NCBI GenBank assembly: GCA_900543555.1
Contig: UQRL01000030.1
Coordinates: 1-31,923, forward strand
DNA length: 31,923 nt
Direction: 5' to 3'
Source: an uncultured Oscillospiraceae bacterium
Lineage (GTDB): Bacteria; Bacillota; Clostridia; Oscillospirales; Acutalibacteraceae
A program made the position numbers and the translations under genes. The notes under the pieces were generated by a model that did not search any database, had not been told where the DNA came from, and saw only the letters and a program-made list of their open reading frames with translations. The number at the start of each line of letters is the position of its first letter. Within the stretch, counting starts at the first letter, position 1. Below, in pieces: positions 1-8,051 of this stretch.

Positions 1-131
1 TCCACGGCCGCCAGTTCGTGGTGGACTCCCCAGAGGTCAACGTCCTCATCCTCCTCCCCGAGCGCACCTTCGGCAACGACTGCACCTTCTTCCCCTTGAA
101 GGGCGAGGAGCAGATCCGCATTACACTGTGA
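1..131 (+). CDS. C-terminal fragment of an unrecognised protein
   Basis: An open frame enters from the left edge (first full codon at base 3) and stops at TGA 129-131, giving the last 42 residues of a protein. The tail alternates hydrophobic residues (VNVLILLPERTF, then EEQIRITL), which suggests C-terminal beta-strands like the sandwich that closes many glycoside hydrolases. The next gene cluster is about carbohydrates, but 42 residues are too few to name a family. A strong hairpin terminator follows about 85 bases after the stop, which supports a real gene end. Confidence 0.5.
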   Translation, partial: HGRQFVVDSPEVNVLILLPERTFGNDCTFFPLKGEEQIRITL

Positions 132-214
132 GGAGGGCTTTCCGGCTGGAGGACTGACTGCCTCTCTCCGCCCCTTTTACAACGAGGGTTGGTTTTCAAC
201 CCCTTGCAAGCAGC

Positions 215-247
215 AAAAAGCATCGGACATTCCGCCCGATGCTTTTT
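215..247. terminator. Bidirectional rho-independent terminator
   Basis: A 12-bp perfect stem (AAAAAGCATCGG pairing with CCGATGCTTTTT) with an 8-base loop. T runs on both strands let it end both the plus-strand gene at the left edge and the minus-strand response regulator that stops at 281. Confidence 0.85.
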
Positions 248-280
248 GTTTTGAGATTTTTCGCGGGAAACCCCGTCCCC

Positions 281-1759
281 TTACGCCCGTGCCTGCTTAG
301 GGGAAACGTGAAAATACTGTTTAAACGCGCGGGAAAAGGCGTACACGCTTTCATAGCCCACCAGGGCCGCCACATCCTTCATCTTGATAGAAGGGTCCTC
401 CTGAATCAAACGCTTGGCCTCCCGCATCCGCACCGACACAACGTACTCGGAAAAGCTTTGATGCATCTGTTCCTTAAACAGGCGGCTAAAATAGGTATAG
501 CTGACCGAGACCTTTTCCGCCACCTCATTCATGCTGATTTCCCGGTTAAAGTTTTTCTCCACATATTCCGTGGCCGTGGACAGAATATAGGCGTACTTAT
601 CCGTGGAGACGCGGCTTGCGGCCTCCACCTGCTTCAGAACGCCGTCCAAATATTCCCGCATGGCCTCTAAACTGCCAAACCGGCTGAAGTGCGGGAAGGG
701 CTCCAGCTCCATGTGAAAGCCCGACGCCATCTCTTGAACCTGGGAGACCCAATAGGTGTAAAAGCTGCGGATCTCTTCGGGAAAGGGCTCCTCTTGAAAA
801 AAGTCGGGACAGAAGATCCTCTGCAGCCATTCCGAGATTCCTGAAAAATTCCGGCTTTGAAAGGCGGAATGAATCCTGGACTGATACCGGGGCAGACGGC
901 TTCTTTCTGCGGACCATTGGGGAGAGGCGAAGCGAATGGAAAAATCCTCCAACAGCCGGTAAGCCATGGTGTACCGGGCCTCCTTATAAAAAGTTGGATA
1001 TTCCTCCAGAGACGTGAAGGGGCAGCTGACCGCAAAACGGATGTCCACCCCCCGAGAAGCGCTGTACGCCCGGCAGGCCTCTAAACACGCCTTGACCGGC
1101 GCCTGCCTGCGGCTTTCCGTATTCAAAAACAGGAGGCCCTCTCCGTTTGCGGTTTCTATGGGGTAAAGCGCAACGCCCGCCGGCTGGTTCTCTTCGCAAA
1201 AGCCGCGCAGCACCTGCGGGCCCTGGTCCTCCCCTGTTCCAAAGCTCCAGGCCACCCAAAAGACCGGATGGGGAAAGGCGCAGGGCGGCTCCTCTTTTCT
1301 CCCCTCAAGCAGCCCCTTTGCCCATTCCCCCAAGGCCGTCTGGGGCTGCTGCCGCGGGGAGCTCTCCTCTTGGCAGCGAAGGTTTTCCGCACATTTTAGC
1401 AGCACCTCTTGGATCTGCACCAGCTTTACCGGCTTCAGCAGATAATCCACCACACCGCAGCGCAAAGCGCCCCGCATATACTCATAGTCGTCATAGCCAC
1501 TTAACACCACCAGCTGAATTTCCGGGCGGGAACGGCTCACCTCCCGCACCAAGTCCAGCCCCGAACGGTAGGGCATTTGGATATCGCTGATCAGCACATT
1601 GATGGGCCGGCTGCGCAGAAGGTCCCAGGCCTCCTGCACCGAATGGGCCGCCGCCACCTCTTGGACACCCAGCCCGTTCCCCTGATCCACAATCTGGATC
1701 TTGCGCTGCATAGCTGCGCACAAAAGAGGGTCATCGTCCACAATTAGAATGGAAAGCAT
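281..1759 (-). CDS. AraC-family response regulator (YesN type)
   Basis: A 492-residue cytoplasmic response regulator. Residues 1-120 are a receiver domain: acidic pocket D8-D10, phospho-acceptor D59 in LISDIQMP, and conserved K109 in the LLKP motif. A long variable middle follows, and the last ~100 residues are an AraC double helix-turn-helix (ISMNEVAEKVSVSYTYFSRLFKE, then VAALVGYESVYAFSRAFKQYF). The size and layout are those of YesN-type regulators, which activate sugar-uptake operons. The ATG has an AGGAGG-like site about 8 bases upstream. It follows its kinase by 190 bases that contain a striking palindrome. By inference it controls the permease and glycosidase genes nearby. Confidence 0.93.
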   Translation of the reverse strand: MLSILIVDDDPLLCAAMQRKIQIVDQGNGLGVQEVAAAHSVQEAWDLLRSRPINVLISDIQMPYRSGLDLVREVSRSRPEIQLVVLSGYDDYEYMRGALRCGVVDYLLKPVKLVQIQEVLLKCAENLRCQEESSPRQQPQTALGEWAKGLLEGRKEEPPCAFPHPVFWVAWSFGTGEDQGPQVLRGFCEENQPAGVALYPIETANGEGLLFLNTESRRQAPVKACLEACRAYSASRGVDIRFAVSCPFTSLEEYPTFYKEARYTMAYRLLEDFSIRFASPQWSAERSRLPRYQSRIHSAFQSRNFSGISEWLQRIFCPDFFQEEPFPEEIRSFYTYWVSQVQEMASGFHMELEPFPHFSRFGSLEAMREYLDGVLKQVEAASRVSTDKYAYILSTATEYVEKNFNREISMNEVAEKVSVSYTYFSRLFKEQMHQSFSEYVVSVRMREAKRLIQEDPSIKMKDVAALVGYESVYAFSRAFKQYFHVSPKQARA

Positions 1760-1848
1760 CTTCTCTTCCTCCTTTTTCCTCCTGGCAATCCTTTCATTTC
1801 ACCCCGCCTGTCCCCGCGGGAGACCCCCGCATCACAAACAGCTCCGCC

Positions 1849-1896
1849 TTCTGCCGTTGAGTTTCTCAACGGCAGAAGAGGGCTAGCCCTCTTCTG
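1849..1896. repeat. Overlapping hairpin and perfect palindrome between kinase and regulator genes
   Basis: Two strong dyads share bases. Bases 1849-1861 pair perfectly with 1865-1877 (13 bp, TTT loop). Bases 1873-1896 form a 24-bp perfect palindrome centred on GGGCTAGCCC. Because 1873-1877 belong to both, the two RNA folds exclude each other. No T run follows on the minus strand, so a simple terminator is unlikely. The element lies in the 190-base gap between the kinase stop and the regulator start. It could act in mRNA processing, as a protein-binding site, or as a repeat of the REP type. Confidence 0.75.
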
Positions 1897-1949
1897 GCTT
1901 ATTTGCTTTGAAGAATCCACCCAAAGGCACAGGGCTTCCGCACCGGCTC

Positions 1950-3662
1950 TCACTCTTGCTGGCCCAATAAAATAAACATGCTGGTATACCGCCCCCTTCT
2001 GCTTCGCAGCACCAACCTGTCATCTGAGCGGGAAAATATGCGCAGCCGGTCGTTGATGTTCTCCAGCCCAATCCCGTGCTCCTTCTCATGGTGCAGGGCC
2101 AGCGCGTCATAGGGCTGGGCAAACTTCCGGTTCATGGCTTCCACCTGCCCTGGCTCCATCCCCTGGCCGTTGTCACGCACCCGCAAAATCAGCCTCTTCC
2201 CCATTTTCCGGGCGCTGACCACAATGAGGCGCTCCGCGTCCGGCGCCTTGCCGGCGAAGCCGTGCTCAAAGGAATTTTCCACAATGGGCTGGAGCAAAAA
2301 CCGGGGAATGGGCAGGTTTAAAAGCGCCTCCGCCGCATGGACCCGCAGCACCACGCTGTTCCCATAGCGGCACCTTTGCAGGCTCACATAATTTCTCACA
2401 TGGTTCAGCTCCTCCCGCAAAGGCAGCATGGTGCTGGAGGCCGTGGTGTTGTAGCGGATCATCTGGGCAAAGTCGCACATGGTGTCCGCCACCTCATATT
2501 CCCCGTCCAGTGTAAGCTTTCCCGCGAACATGTCCAGGGTGTTGTAGATGAAGTGGGGATTGATCTGCAGGAGAAGGGCCTTCAGCTGGGCGTCCTTATA
2601 AGCGGTCTCCTTTTGGATATTTTCCCGCATCAGCACGCGCATCCTGTTCAAAACCCGGTTGAACTGTTCTCCAATCGTGCCAATCTCATCCCTGCGGTCA
2701 ACCGCCAGCGCCCCGTGGAAGTTGTCCCCGGCAATGCGCTCCATATCGTACCCATACCGGCGCAGCCGGGCTATGATGGAGCGAACCAGCGAATAGAACA
2801 GGGACAAAAACAGGAAGGAAAGGATTCCCATAAACGCCAGTGTAACCAGGGAATTTTTCTGCAGGATTCCATGCTCGCCCGCGGAAAGGGCCACCCCCAC
2901 CTGCAGGGGAAGCCGGTCCAGAGGGGCGGAAAAATACCGCACCGGCCCGCGGGGGACCTGGCTTTTGGGGAACAAAAAGCCTGGCTCTGTCTCAACATTT
3001 GCAAACTGCGGCCGGTTTTCCTCATCCAGCAAAAACAGGGCCGTGCCCCCTTCTTGGGGCTTGCCAATCTCTGAAAACAGCTTTTCGCCCCGCATTTTCA
3101 CCAGCAGGAAGCCCTCGCTTTTGCGGGAATCCGCTATAATGGGGCACAGGTAATACAACACCTGCTCCCCGTCCTGCGCTTTTACATACCAGAGGTCCTC
3201 TCGGACATCTTCCTGGATTTCTGAAAGGAGGTGCTCTGGCGCAGAGTCCATATGACACACCGTGCTGTACCCCTCGGGAATGCTGGTGTTGTCCGTTAGA
3301 AGGAAAATCCGGTCGATAGGCGGGGACACCGTATTCCCCGCCCCCTGCAGCAGGGGGAGCACCGTTTGGGTGTACTCCTCGTAGGAAGCAGCCCCGGTAT
3401 AATCGTGGGAAAGAAAAGAGATCAGCCTTCGGTTGGAGGAAAGCGCGTGCACCAGCATCTCCACATGGTCCAGCTTTTCATTCACATCCTGCACCACCAT
3501 CCCCAGCATATACTGGCCGCTTTGAGAAAGCTGCTGTTCATACTGGACGGCAAAGGAGCCAAAATTCCACAGCAGCAAAAGGGAAAAGGGAAACGCGATC
3601 AAACCCAAGAAGGCCCAAACAATCTTGTGGGAGATTTTCAGCCCATCCCACCAGCGTTTCAT
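1950..3662 (-). CDS. Sensor histidine kinase (YesM/LytS type)
   Basis: A 570-residue membrane sensor kinase. One membrane helix lies at about residues 13-35. An extracytoplasmic sensing region (about 36-270) follows, then a second helix at about 271-294, a HAMP domain and a His_kinase domain. The phospho-histidine is H370 in LLQINPHFIYNTLD. The ATP-binding part shows N463 in LLQPIVENSFEHGF, DNGQGM (497-502) and HGIGLENINDRL (529-540). The ATG at 3662 is chosen because AAGGGGGG lies 7 bases upstream; an in-frame ATG at 3668 would sit too close to it. It pairs with the downstream AraC-type regulator. The divergent gene encodes a binding-protein-like partner that may present ligand to the outer domain. 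Confidence 0.93.
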   Translation of the reverse strand: MKRWWDGLKISHKIVWAFLGLIAFPFSLLLLWNFGSFAVQYEQQLSQSGQYMLGMVVQDVNEKLDHVEMLVHALSSNRRLISFLSHDYTGAASYEEYTQTVLPLLQGAGNTVSPPIDRIFLLTDNTSIPEGYSTVCHMDSAPEHLLSEIQEDVREDLWYVKAQDGEQVLYYLCPIIADSRKSEGFLLVKMRGEKLFSEIGKPQEGGTALFLLDEENRPQFANVETEPGFLFPKSQVPRGPVRYFSAPLDRLPLQVGVALSAGEHGILQKNSLVTLAFMGILSFLFLSLFYSLVRSIIARLRRYGYDMERIAGDNFHGALAVDRRDEIGTIGEQFNRVLNRMRVLMRENIQKETAYKDAQLKALLLQINPHFIYNTLDMFAGKLTLDGEYEVADTMCDFAQMIRYNTTASSTMLPLREELNHVRNYVSLQRCRYGNSVVLRVHAAEALLNLPIPRFLLQPIVENSFEHGFAGKAPDAERLIVVSARKMGKRLILRVRDNGQGMEPGQVEAMNRKFAQPYDALALHHEKEHGIGLENINDRLRIFSRSDDRLVLRSRRGRYTSMFILLGQQE

Positions 3663-3842
3663 ACGCATTCCCCCCTTCGTCAACGCTGGGATAGCACCTT
3701 GCAATTTTACAGTTTTGAAGGATTCCACTAGACTTTTCTCTGATTTTCGCTTATGATTTAGTGTATCAAAAACTATAGCGGTTTCCTATAAGATTTTTGT
3801 GGTTTTCCAATTGCTGTGATAAAAAAACAAGAGGTGGGATCC
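3663..3842. promoter_or_regulatory. AT-rich divergent control region
   Basis: This 180-base gap separates the divergent kinase and binding-protein-like genes and is clearly more AT-rich than its surroundings, so promoters for both are expected here. Only weak matches are visible on the plus strand: TATAGC (3774-3779) with TTATGA 17 bases upstream, and TATAAG (3787-3792). I see no convincing operator. Exact promoters cannot be assigned by eye. Confidence 0.4.
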
Positions 3843-5336
3843 ATGAACCATTTCCACAAGCTCTCCCTTTGGCTGCGCCGCAGGCGCAGAACCTGCTTTG
3901 CCGCCGCGGGAATTGCGGGCCTTTTGGTTTTAACCGCGTTTACCTTTGTTCACTCCCGCAGCGTCCCTTTCAAGCCCCTTCCCACAGAACCAGAGCCCGC
4001 TTTGCAGTGGGTGTTTGTCACCCCCAATGGAGAGGGCAGCCCCTCTTACCAGGCGCTCTTCCCCACCCAGGAGGAGTGCGCCCAGCTGGCTGGCATGCCT
4101 GTTGAGCTCACCTTCTGCACCATGGAAAAATTTCTAAACATGAACACGGCCGGGCTGCCCGTGGACCTGGTGACCTGCTGGTACACGGACTCCAGCTTTA
4201 AGCGGCTGGAGACCGGCGGGGAGTTCTGGCCGCTGCAGGACCTGCTGGATCAGCAGGTGCCGGGCTTCTCCCTGCCAAAAGATTTTGTCCTGTGGTGCGG
4301 CAATTTGCTGGGGAAAGTCTATGCGTATCCCCATACGGACACCGTCCTCTCCCCAGAGGAACCCAAACAGGCGGACACTGTCCTGATCGCGCGGCGCGAT
4401 CTGCTGGAAAAATTCCACTGGGAACGCAGGGACTTTGAGAAAAAAGAAAGCGTTTTAGAGCAGCTGAAAACCATCCGAAAAACCTCTCCCGAGCTGACGC
4501 CCTGCTATTTGGAGCTTTCCAGCCTGCAGCAAATGTTCGGCGCCTCCCCGGTCTCCGGCGGCGAATGGGAGGACCCTTTCTTCCATCCAGCCACCCTGGA
4601 GGCACTGGAATACATGAACACCCTTTACCGGGAGCGCCTGCTTTCCCCGGATGTGTTTACCCTCAGCGAGGATACCCTGCTTTCCCAGCTGGAGGAGGGG
4701 GAGCTTTTCCTGGCCTCCTCTTCCGGGCTGGGACGCCTGCTGGCCCAGCTGCCGGAAAACCACCCCATCTTAAAGCAGTATGAAGCCATCTCCCCCATTC
4801 GCTCCGATTCCGGCCGGGAGCCCGCCTTTGCCAACAACTTTGACGAGCAATACCCCTCCACCCTGTTTCTGAAGGACAGCCCTCATCCCCAGGCCCAGGC
4901 CCGGCTGCTGGCAGGCTTCTATCTCCAAAATATGGAGCTTTCCCTCCAGCAGGAAGAGGCCCTCCGGGCGGCAGGGCTGGAAACCTTGCTTGACCAACAG
5001 CCCAAGCCGCAGCCCGCCTCACCGGAGGAACCCTATGTTGTGCCCATCACCCACTATGAGATTTTGTTCTCCCACTACTCCAACACACGCTTGGCCGCTG
5101 TGGCAGAACGGAAAACCGCCTATTGCCAAACGCAAGTGGTGCGCCTGGTAGAGGACTGCTCCCCTGAGGAGGTGGAACCGGAATACAACCAAATCGTACA
5201 AGCATTGCAAAGCGGGGAGTACCGCCTGCTGCTGGACTGGAAACAGACCCGCTATCAAAAGGCCCTGGATCTTTTGGAGGAACCACAGCTGGAATTTCAG
5301 CCGCCGGAAGGCGAAGCCCTTTCCGAAGGCATTTAA
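3843..5336 (+). CDS. Membrane-anchored solute-binding-like protein
   Basis: A 497-residue protein with an arginine-rich start (RRRRR, 12-16), one membrane helix (about 18-36) and a large outer domain. There is no lipobox. The outer part has the layout of family 1 extracellular sugar-binding proteins: WPLQDLLDQQVPGF, then LLGKVYAYPHT, then VLIARRDLLEKFHW, with a helical end resembling that of the lipoprotein at 9269-10942. ATG 3843 is preferred over an upstream in-frame GTG (3816) because AGAGGTGG sits 6-7 bases before it. It is divergent from the kinase-regulator pair and far from the permeases, so it is more likely a co-sensor for the kinase than a transporter subunit. XylFII, which works with a LytS-type kinase in Clostridium, is the known parallel. 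That role is inference. Confidence 0.75.
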   Translation: MNHFHKLSLWLRRRRRTCFAAAGIAGLLVLTAFTFVHSRSVPFKPLPTEPEPALQWVFVTPNGEGSPSYQALFPTQEECAQLAGMPVELTFCTMEKFLNMNTAGLPVDLVTCWYTDSSFKRLETGGEFWPLQDLLDQQVPGFSLPKDFVLWCGNLLGKVYAYPHTDTVLSPEEPKQADTVLIARRDLLEKFHWERRDFEKKESVLEQLKTIRKTSPELTPCYLELSSLQQMFGASPVSGGEWEDPFFHPATLEALEYMNTLYRERLLSPDVFTLSEDTLLSQLEEGELFLASSSGLGRLLAQLPENHPILKQYEAISPIRSDSGREPAFANNFDEQYPSTLFLKDSPHPQAQARLLAGFYLQNMELSLQQEEALRAAGLETLLDQQPKPQPASPEEPYVVPITHYEILFSHYSNTRLAAVAERKTAYCQTQVVRLVEDCSPEEVEPEYNQIVQALQSGEYRLLLDWKQTRYQKALDLLEEPQLEFQPPEGEALSEGI

Positions 5337-5342
5337 CGAAGC

Positions 5343-5383
5343 AAAGCCGCGCCTTCAACCAAGCGTTGAAGAGCGCGGCTTTT
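5343..5383. terminator. Bidirectional terminator between converging genes
   Basis: AAAGCCGCGC pairs with GCGCGGCTTTT, enclosing a second inner stem (TTCAAC with GTTGAA). T-rich sequence follows on both strands. It lies between the plus-strand gene ending at 5336 and the minus-strand GH13 gene ending at 5410. Confidence 0.85.
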
Positions 5384-5409
5384 GCCATTCCCTATTGGGA
5401 GGAACCCCC

Positions 5410-7158
5410 TCACGCGGTGGGCTCTAAGCGAACCAGCGCGGCGGCGCCGGGGGCCAGCGGGATGGAAAGGCTTCCCCCCGTGGATTCATAGACCTCCCCT
5501 TCCAAAAGGTCCGTTCCTCTGCCCTGCCAAGGCAGTGTATAGGTCTGGGGGGCGTCTGTCTGGTTGATGACCGTGAGGACCGTCTCTGTCTCCGTTGCCC
5601 GCTTCATGGCGAATACCTCACCTTGGGAGCAGAACCGGAGCGTGCCCTTTTGCAGCGCCTCCGACTGGAGACGGGCCCGGATCAGTTTTTGATACATCTG
5701 GAACAGGGGCTGGTCCCAATGCTCCTGGTCCCAGTCGAAGGCGGCGCGGCAGCCCGGGTCCATTGTCCCTGTCATGCCAATCTCTGTGCCATAGTAGGTG
5801 CAGGGCATCCCGGGATAGGAGTATTGGAAGACCGCCGCCGCGATCAGCCTGTTTATATCTCCCCCGCACTCGGTGAGGAACCGGGGCGTGTCGTGGCTGT
5901 CCAAAAGGTTCAGCATGGAGAAGTTGGCCTGATCCGTATTGCGCATCCAGGCGCGCGTCAGGCGCTCCTGCAGCTCCTGGGGATGGATCTTCCGCTGGGC
6001 AAAATACAGCACGCAAGCCCGCTGGACCTCATAGTTCATCACTCCGTCAAACTGGTCTCCCCGCAGCCAGGGCTCCGCGTCCCACCAGTTCTCTCCGATG
6101 ATGACGGCCTCTGGATTGATGTCCTTGACCGTCCTGCGGAATTCCCTCCAAAAGTCACTATCCACTTCATCGGACACATCCAGCCGCCAGCCGTCGATAC
6201 CCGTGCGGGTCCACTTTGCCACAGCCCCCAGAAGATACTCCTTGACCTCTGGGTTTTGGGTGTTCAGCTTGGGCATGCCGGGCCCTATGCCAAACCCGTC
6301 AAAATTGGGGGGATCCAGCGTAACAGGGAAGGAATGGATGTGGAACCAGTCCTTATAGGGAGAGGCTTCTCCATGGCGCAGCACATCCTGGAACTGCCGG
6401 AAATAGAAGCCGCAGTGGTTGAATACGCCGTCCAGCATAATGCGGATTCCCCGCCGGTGGGCCTGCTGCACCAGCTCCACCAGGGTGGACTCGTCCCCAA
6501 AATGGGGGTCAATGCGGGTGTAGTCGATGGTGTCGTACTTATGGTTGGAAGAGGCCTCGAAAATGGGGGTCAGGTAAATGGCGTTCGCCCCCAACTCTGT
6601 CAGGTGGTCCAGCTTCTGAACCACACCCTTCAAATCGCCGCCCAAAAAGTTGGAGCGGGTAGGCGGCGTTCCCCAGGGCTCTGTCCCTTCCGGGGAAAGG
6701 GCGGGGTCTCCGTTCCAAAAGCGCTCGGGGAAAATCTGGTAGAAAGCCGCGCTGCGCACCCATTCAGGGGGCTGGTGCACCTCCTGCGCGTGGATATAGG
6801 GGAACTGGAAATGGAGGAACTCCGTGCGCTCCCCATCAATATTGACCGTATGGGGATTGTGGAAACCGCTCTCTGCGTAGACCAGGCACTCCTCCCCGCT
6901 GGAAATCTCAAAATAGTAGCCCAAGCGGGTGTCCTCACAGCAGTATGTGGCTTCAAAATAGTCGAACAGCGCGTCGGACCCTGTCTTTTCCATGGGAAAG
7001 CGCTCTCGGGTCTTCCACAGGTACTGGTTTCCAATCACCAGCCATGCCTGCTCCACATCATCTTTGGCGGTGCGCAGCCGCACATGGAATTTTTTGGGCG
7101 CCAGCGGGTAGGCATAGGCGCTGCTTTTGGGAATATGCAAAATTGCCTGAAGCTTCAA
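5410..7158 (-). CDS. GH13 alpha-glycosidase (neopullulanase/cyclomaltodextrinase type)
   Basis: A 582-residue intracellular alpha-glucan hydrolase with no signal peptide. The first ~125 residues resemble the N-terminal beta-sandwich (CBM34-like) of the neopullulanase/cyclomaltodextrinase group. The TIM barrel carries all four GH13 regions: DGVFNH (243-248), GWRLDVSDEV with nucleophile D327, IIGENW with acid/base E356, and LLDSHDTPRF with D423. A C-terminal beta domain ends the chain. The start is TTG at 7158, fixed by a consensus AAGGAGG 7 bases upstream. It is the last gene of the permease operon, 84 bases after the ThuA-like gene with a hairpin between. Expected substrates are alpha-1,4/1,6-linked gluco-oligosaccharides or cyclodextrins; the exact specificity cannot be read from the sequence. 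Confidence 0.93.
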   Translation of the reverse strand: MKLQAILHIPKSSAYAYPLAPKKFHVRLRTAKDDVEQAWLVIGNQYLWKTRERFPMEKTGSDALFDYFEATYCCEDTRLGYYFEISSGEECLVYAESGFHNPHTVNIDGERTEFLHFQFPYIHAQEVHQPPEWVRSAAFYQIFPERFWNGDPALSPEGTEPWGTPPTRSNFLGGDLKGVVQKLDHLTELGANAIYLTPIFEASSNHKYDTIDYTRIDPHFGDESTLVELVQQAHRRGIRIMLDGVFNHCGFYFRQFQDVLRHGEASPYKDWFHIHSFPVTLDPPNFDGFGIGPGMPKLNTQNPEVKEYLLGAVAKWTRTGIDGWRLDVSDEVDSDFWREFRRTVKDINPEAVIIGENWWDAEPWLRGDQFDGVMNYEVQRACVLYFAQRKIHPQELQERLTRAWMRNTDQANFSMLNLLDSHDTPRFLTECGGDINRLIAAAVFQYSYPGMPCTYYGTEIGMTGTMDPGCRAAFDWDQEHWDQPLFQMYQKLIRARLQSEALQKGTLRFCSQGEVFAMKRATETETVLTVINQTDAPQTYTLPWQGRGTDLLEGEVYESTGGSLSIPLAPGAAALVRLEPTA

Positions 7159-7185
7159 AATAATACCTCCTTGCGTTCCTGAAAA

Positions 7186-7224
7186 GGGCCCCTGCGGGAC
7201 GGATGCCGCCAGCCACAGGGGCCC
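7186..7224 (-). terminator. Intra-operon hairpin, possible partial terminator
   Basis: GGGCCCCTG pairs perfectly with CAGGGGCCC around a 21-base loop, followed on the minus strand by CTTTTC. The T run is short, so it may only reduce transcription into the GH13 gene or stabilise the upstream mRNA end. Confidence 0.5.
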
Positions 7225-7242
7225 GCTTCACGGGACTCTTTC

Positions 7243-8016
7243 TCAAGTGATGCTTTTCTGCTCATGGAGCCCCTGCACACTGTGCTCCATTTTCCCCTGC
7301 ACAGGCACAACCGGCGGGGGATTGCCAAAGGTCGTATTGGGGAAGCGAATGGGCGCGGCCCACTTCACCGCGTTGATGATCACATGCTGGATCTCCGGCT
7401 GGTGGTAGATGGGGAACACCTCGTGGCCGGGGCGGAAATAGAAGATCTTTCCCTTGCCCCGGTGCCAACAGCACCCGCTGCGGAACACTTCTCCGCCCTC
7501 GAACCAGCTGATGAACACCTGCTCGTCCGGCTGGGGAATGTCAAACCGCTCGCCGTACATCTCCTCGTGGGGAATGATGATCTTCTCATCCAGGCCATCG
7601 GCGATGGGATGGCTGGGGTCCACTACCCACAGGATCTCCTTCTCCCCATCTTCCCGCCATTTCAGCTTCCATGTGTCCGTACCGCACAGCTTTTGGAAAA
7701 TTTTCGACGCGTGTCCGGAATGCAGGACAATGAGCCCCATACCCTCTAAAACCCGCTTATATACCCGGTCCACAATTTCGTCTGCCACCTCATGGTGGGC
7801 CATGTGCCCCCACCAGATCAGCACGTCGGTGTTGTCCAGCACTTCCTGGGTCAGGCCGTGTTCCGGCTCCTTCAGGGTGGCGGTGCGCACCTCCATGCCC
7901 GCGTCCTTCAAAAAGTCCGCGATGCACCCGTGGATGCCCTTGGGGTACACCTCTGCCACTTCCGGGAACTGCACCTCGTGCAGGTACTCATTCCAAACTG
8001 TAACACGAATTGCCAT
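7243..8016 (-). CDS. ThuA-domain protein
   Basis: A 257-residue cytoplasmic protein of the ThuA family, which has a glutamine-amidotransferase-like fold. Typical stretches are [14 protein letters not shown] (64-77), [10 protein letters not shown] (94-103), HPIADGL (136-142), [11 protein letters not shown] (151-161) and IFYFRPGHE (191-199), with several histidines that could bind metal or substrate. In rhizobia ThuA acts with the oxidoreductase ThuB in trehalose/maltose use through 3-keto sugars. Here it starts 35 bases after a Gfo/Idh/MocA gene, so the same pairing is present. The ATG has GAGGAG 10 bases upstream. The family is clear. The biochemical step is not settled by sequence, and keto-sugar processing is inference. 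Confidence 0.88.
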   Translation of the reverse strand: MAIRVTVWNEYLHEVQFPEVAEVYPKGIHGCIADFLKDAGMEVRTATLKEPEHGLTQEVLDNTDVLIWWGHMAHHEVADEIVDRVYKRVLEGMGLIVLHSGHASKIFQKLCGTDTWKLKWREDGEKEILWVVDPSHPIADGLDEKIIIPHEEMYGERFDIPQPDEQVFISWFEGGEVFRSGCCWHRGKGKIFYFRPGHEVFPIYHQPEIQHVIINAVKWAAPIRFPNTTFGNPPPVVPVQGKMEHSVQGLHEQKSIT

Positions 8017-8051
8017 CTATTCAAAACTCCTCTCCGAAACCTGCTGCCCGC

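Noticed and set aside
5623..7182. Plus-strand open frame of 519 codons opposite the GH13 gene
   Set aside because: The opposite strand holds all four GH13 motifs. This frame has none and starts inside another gene.
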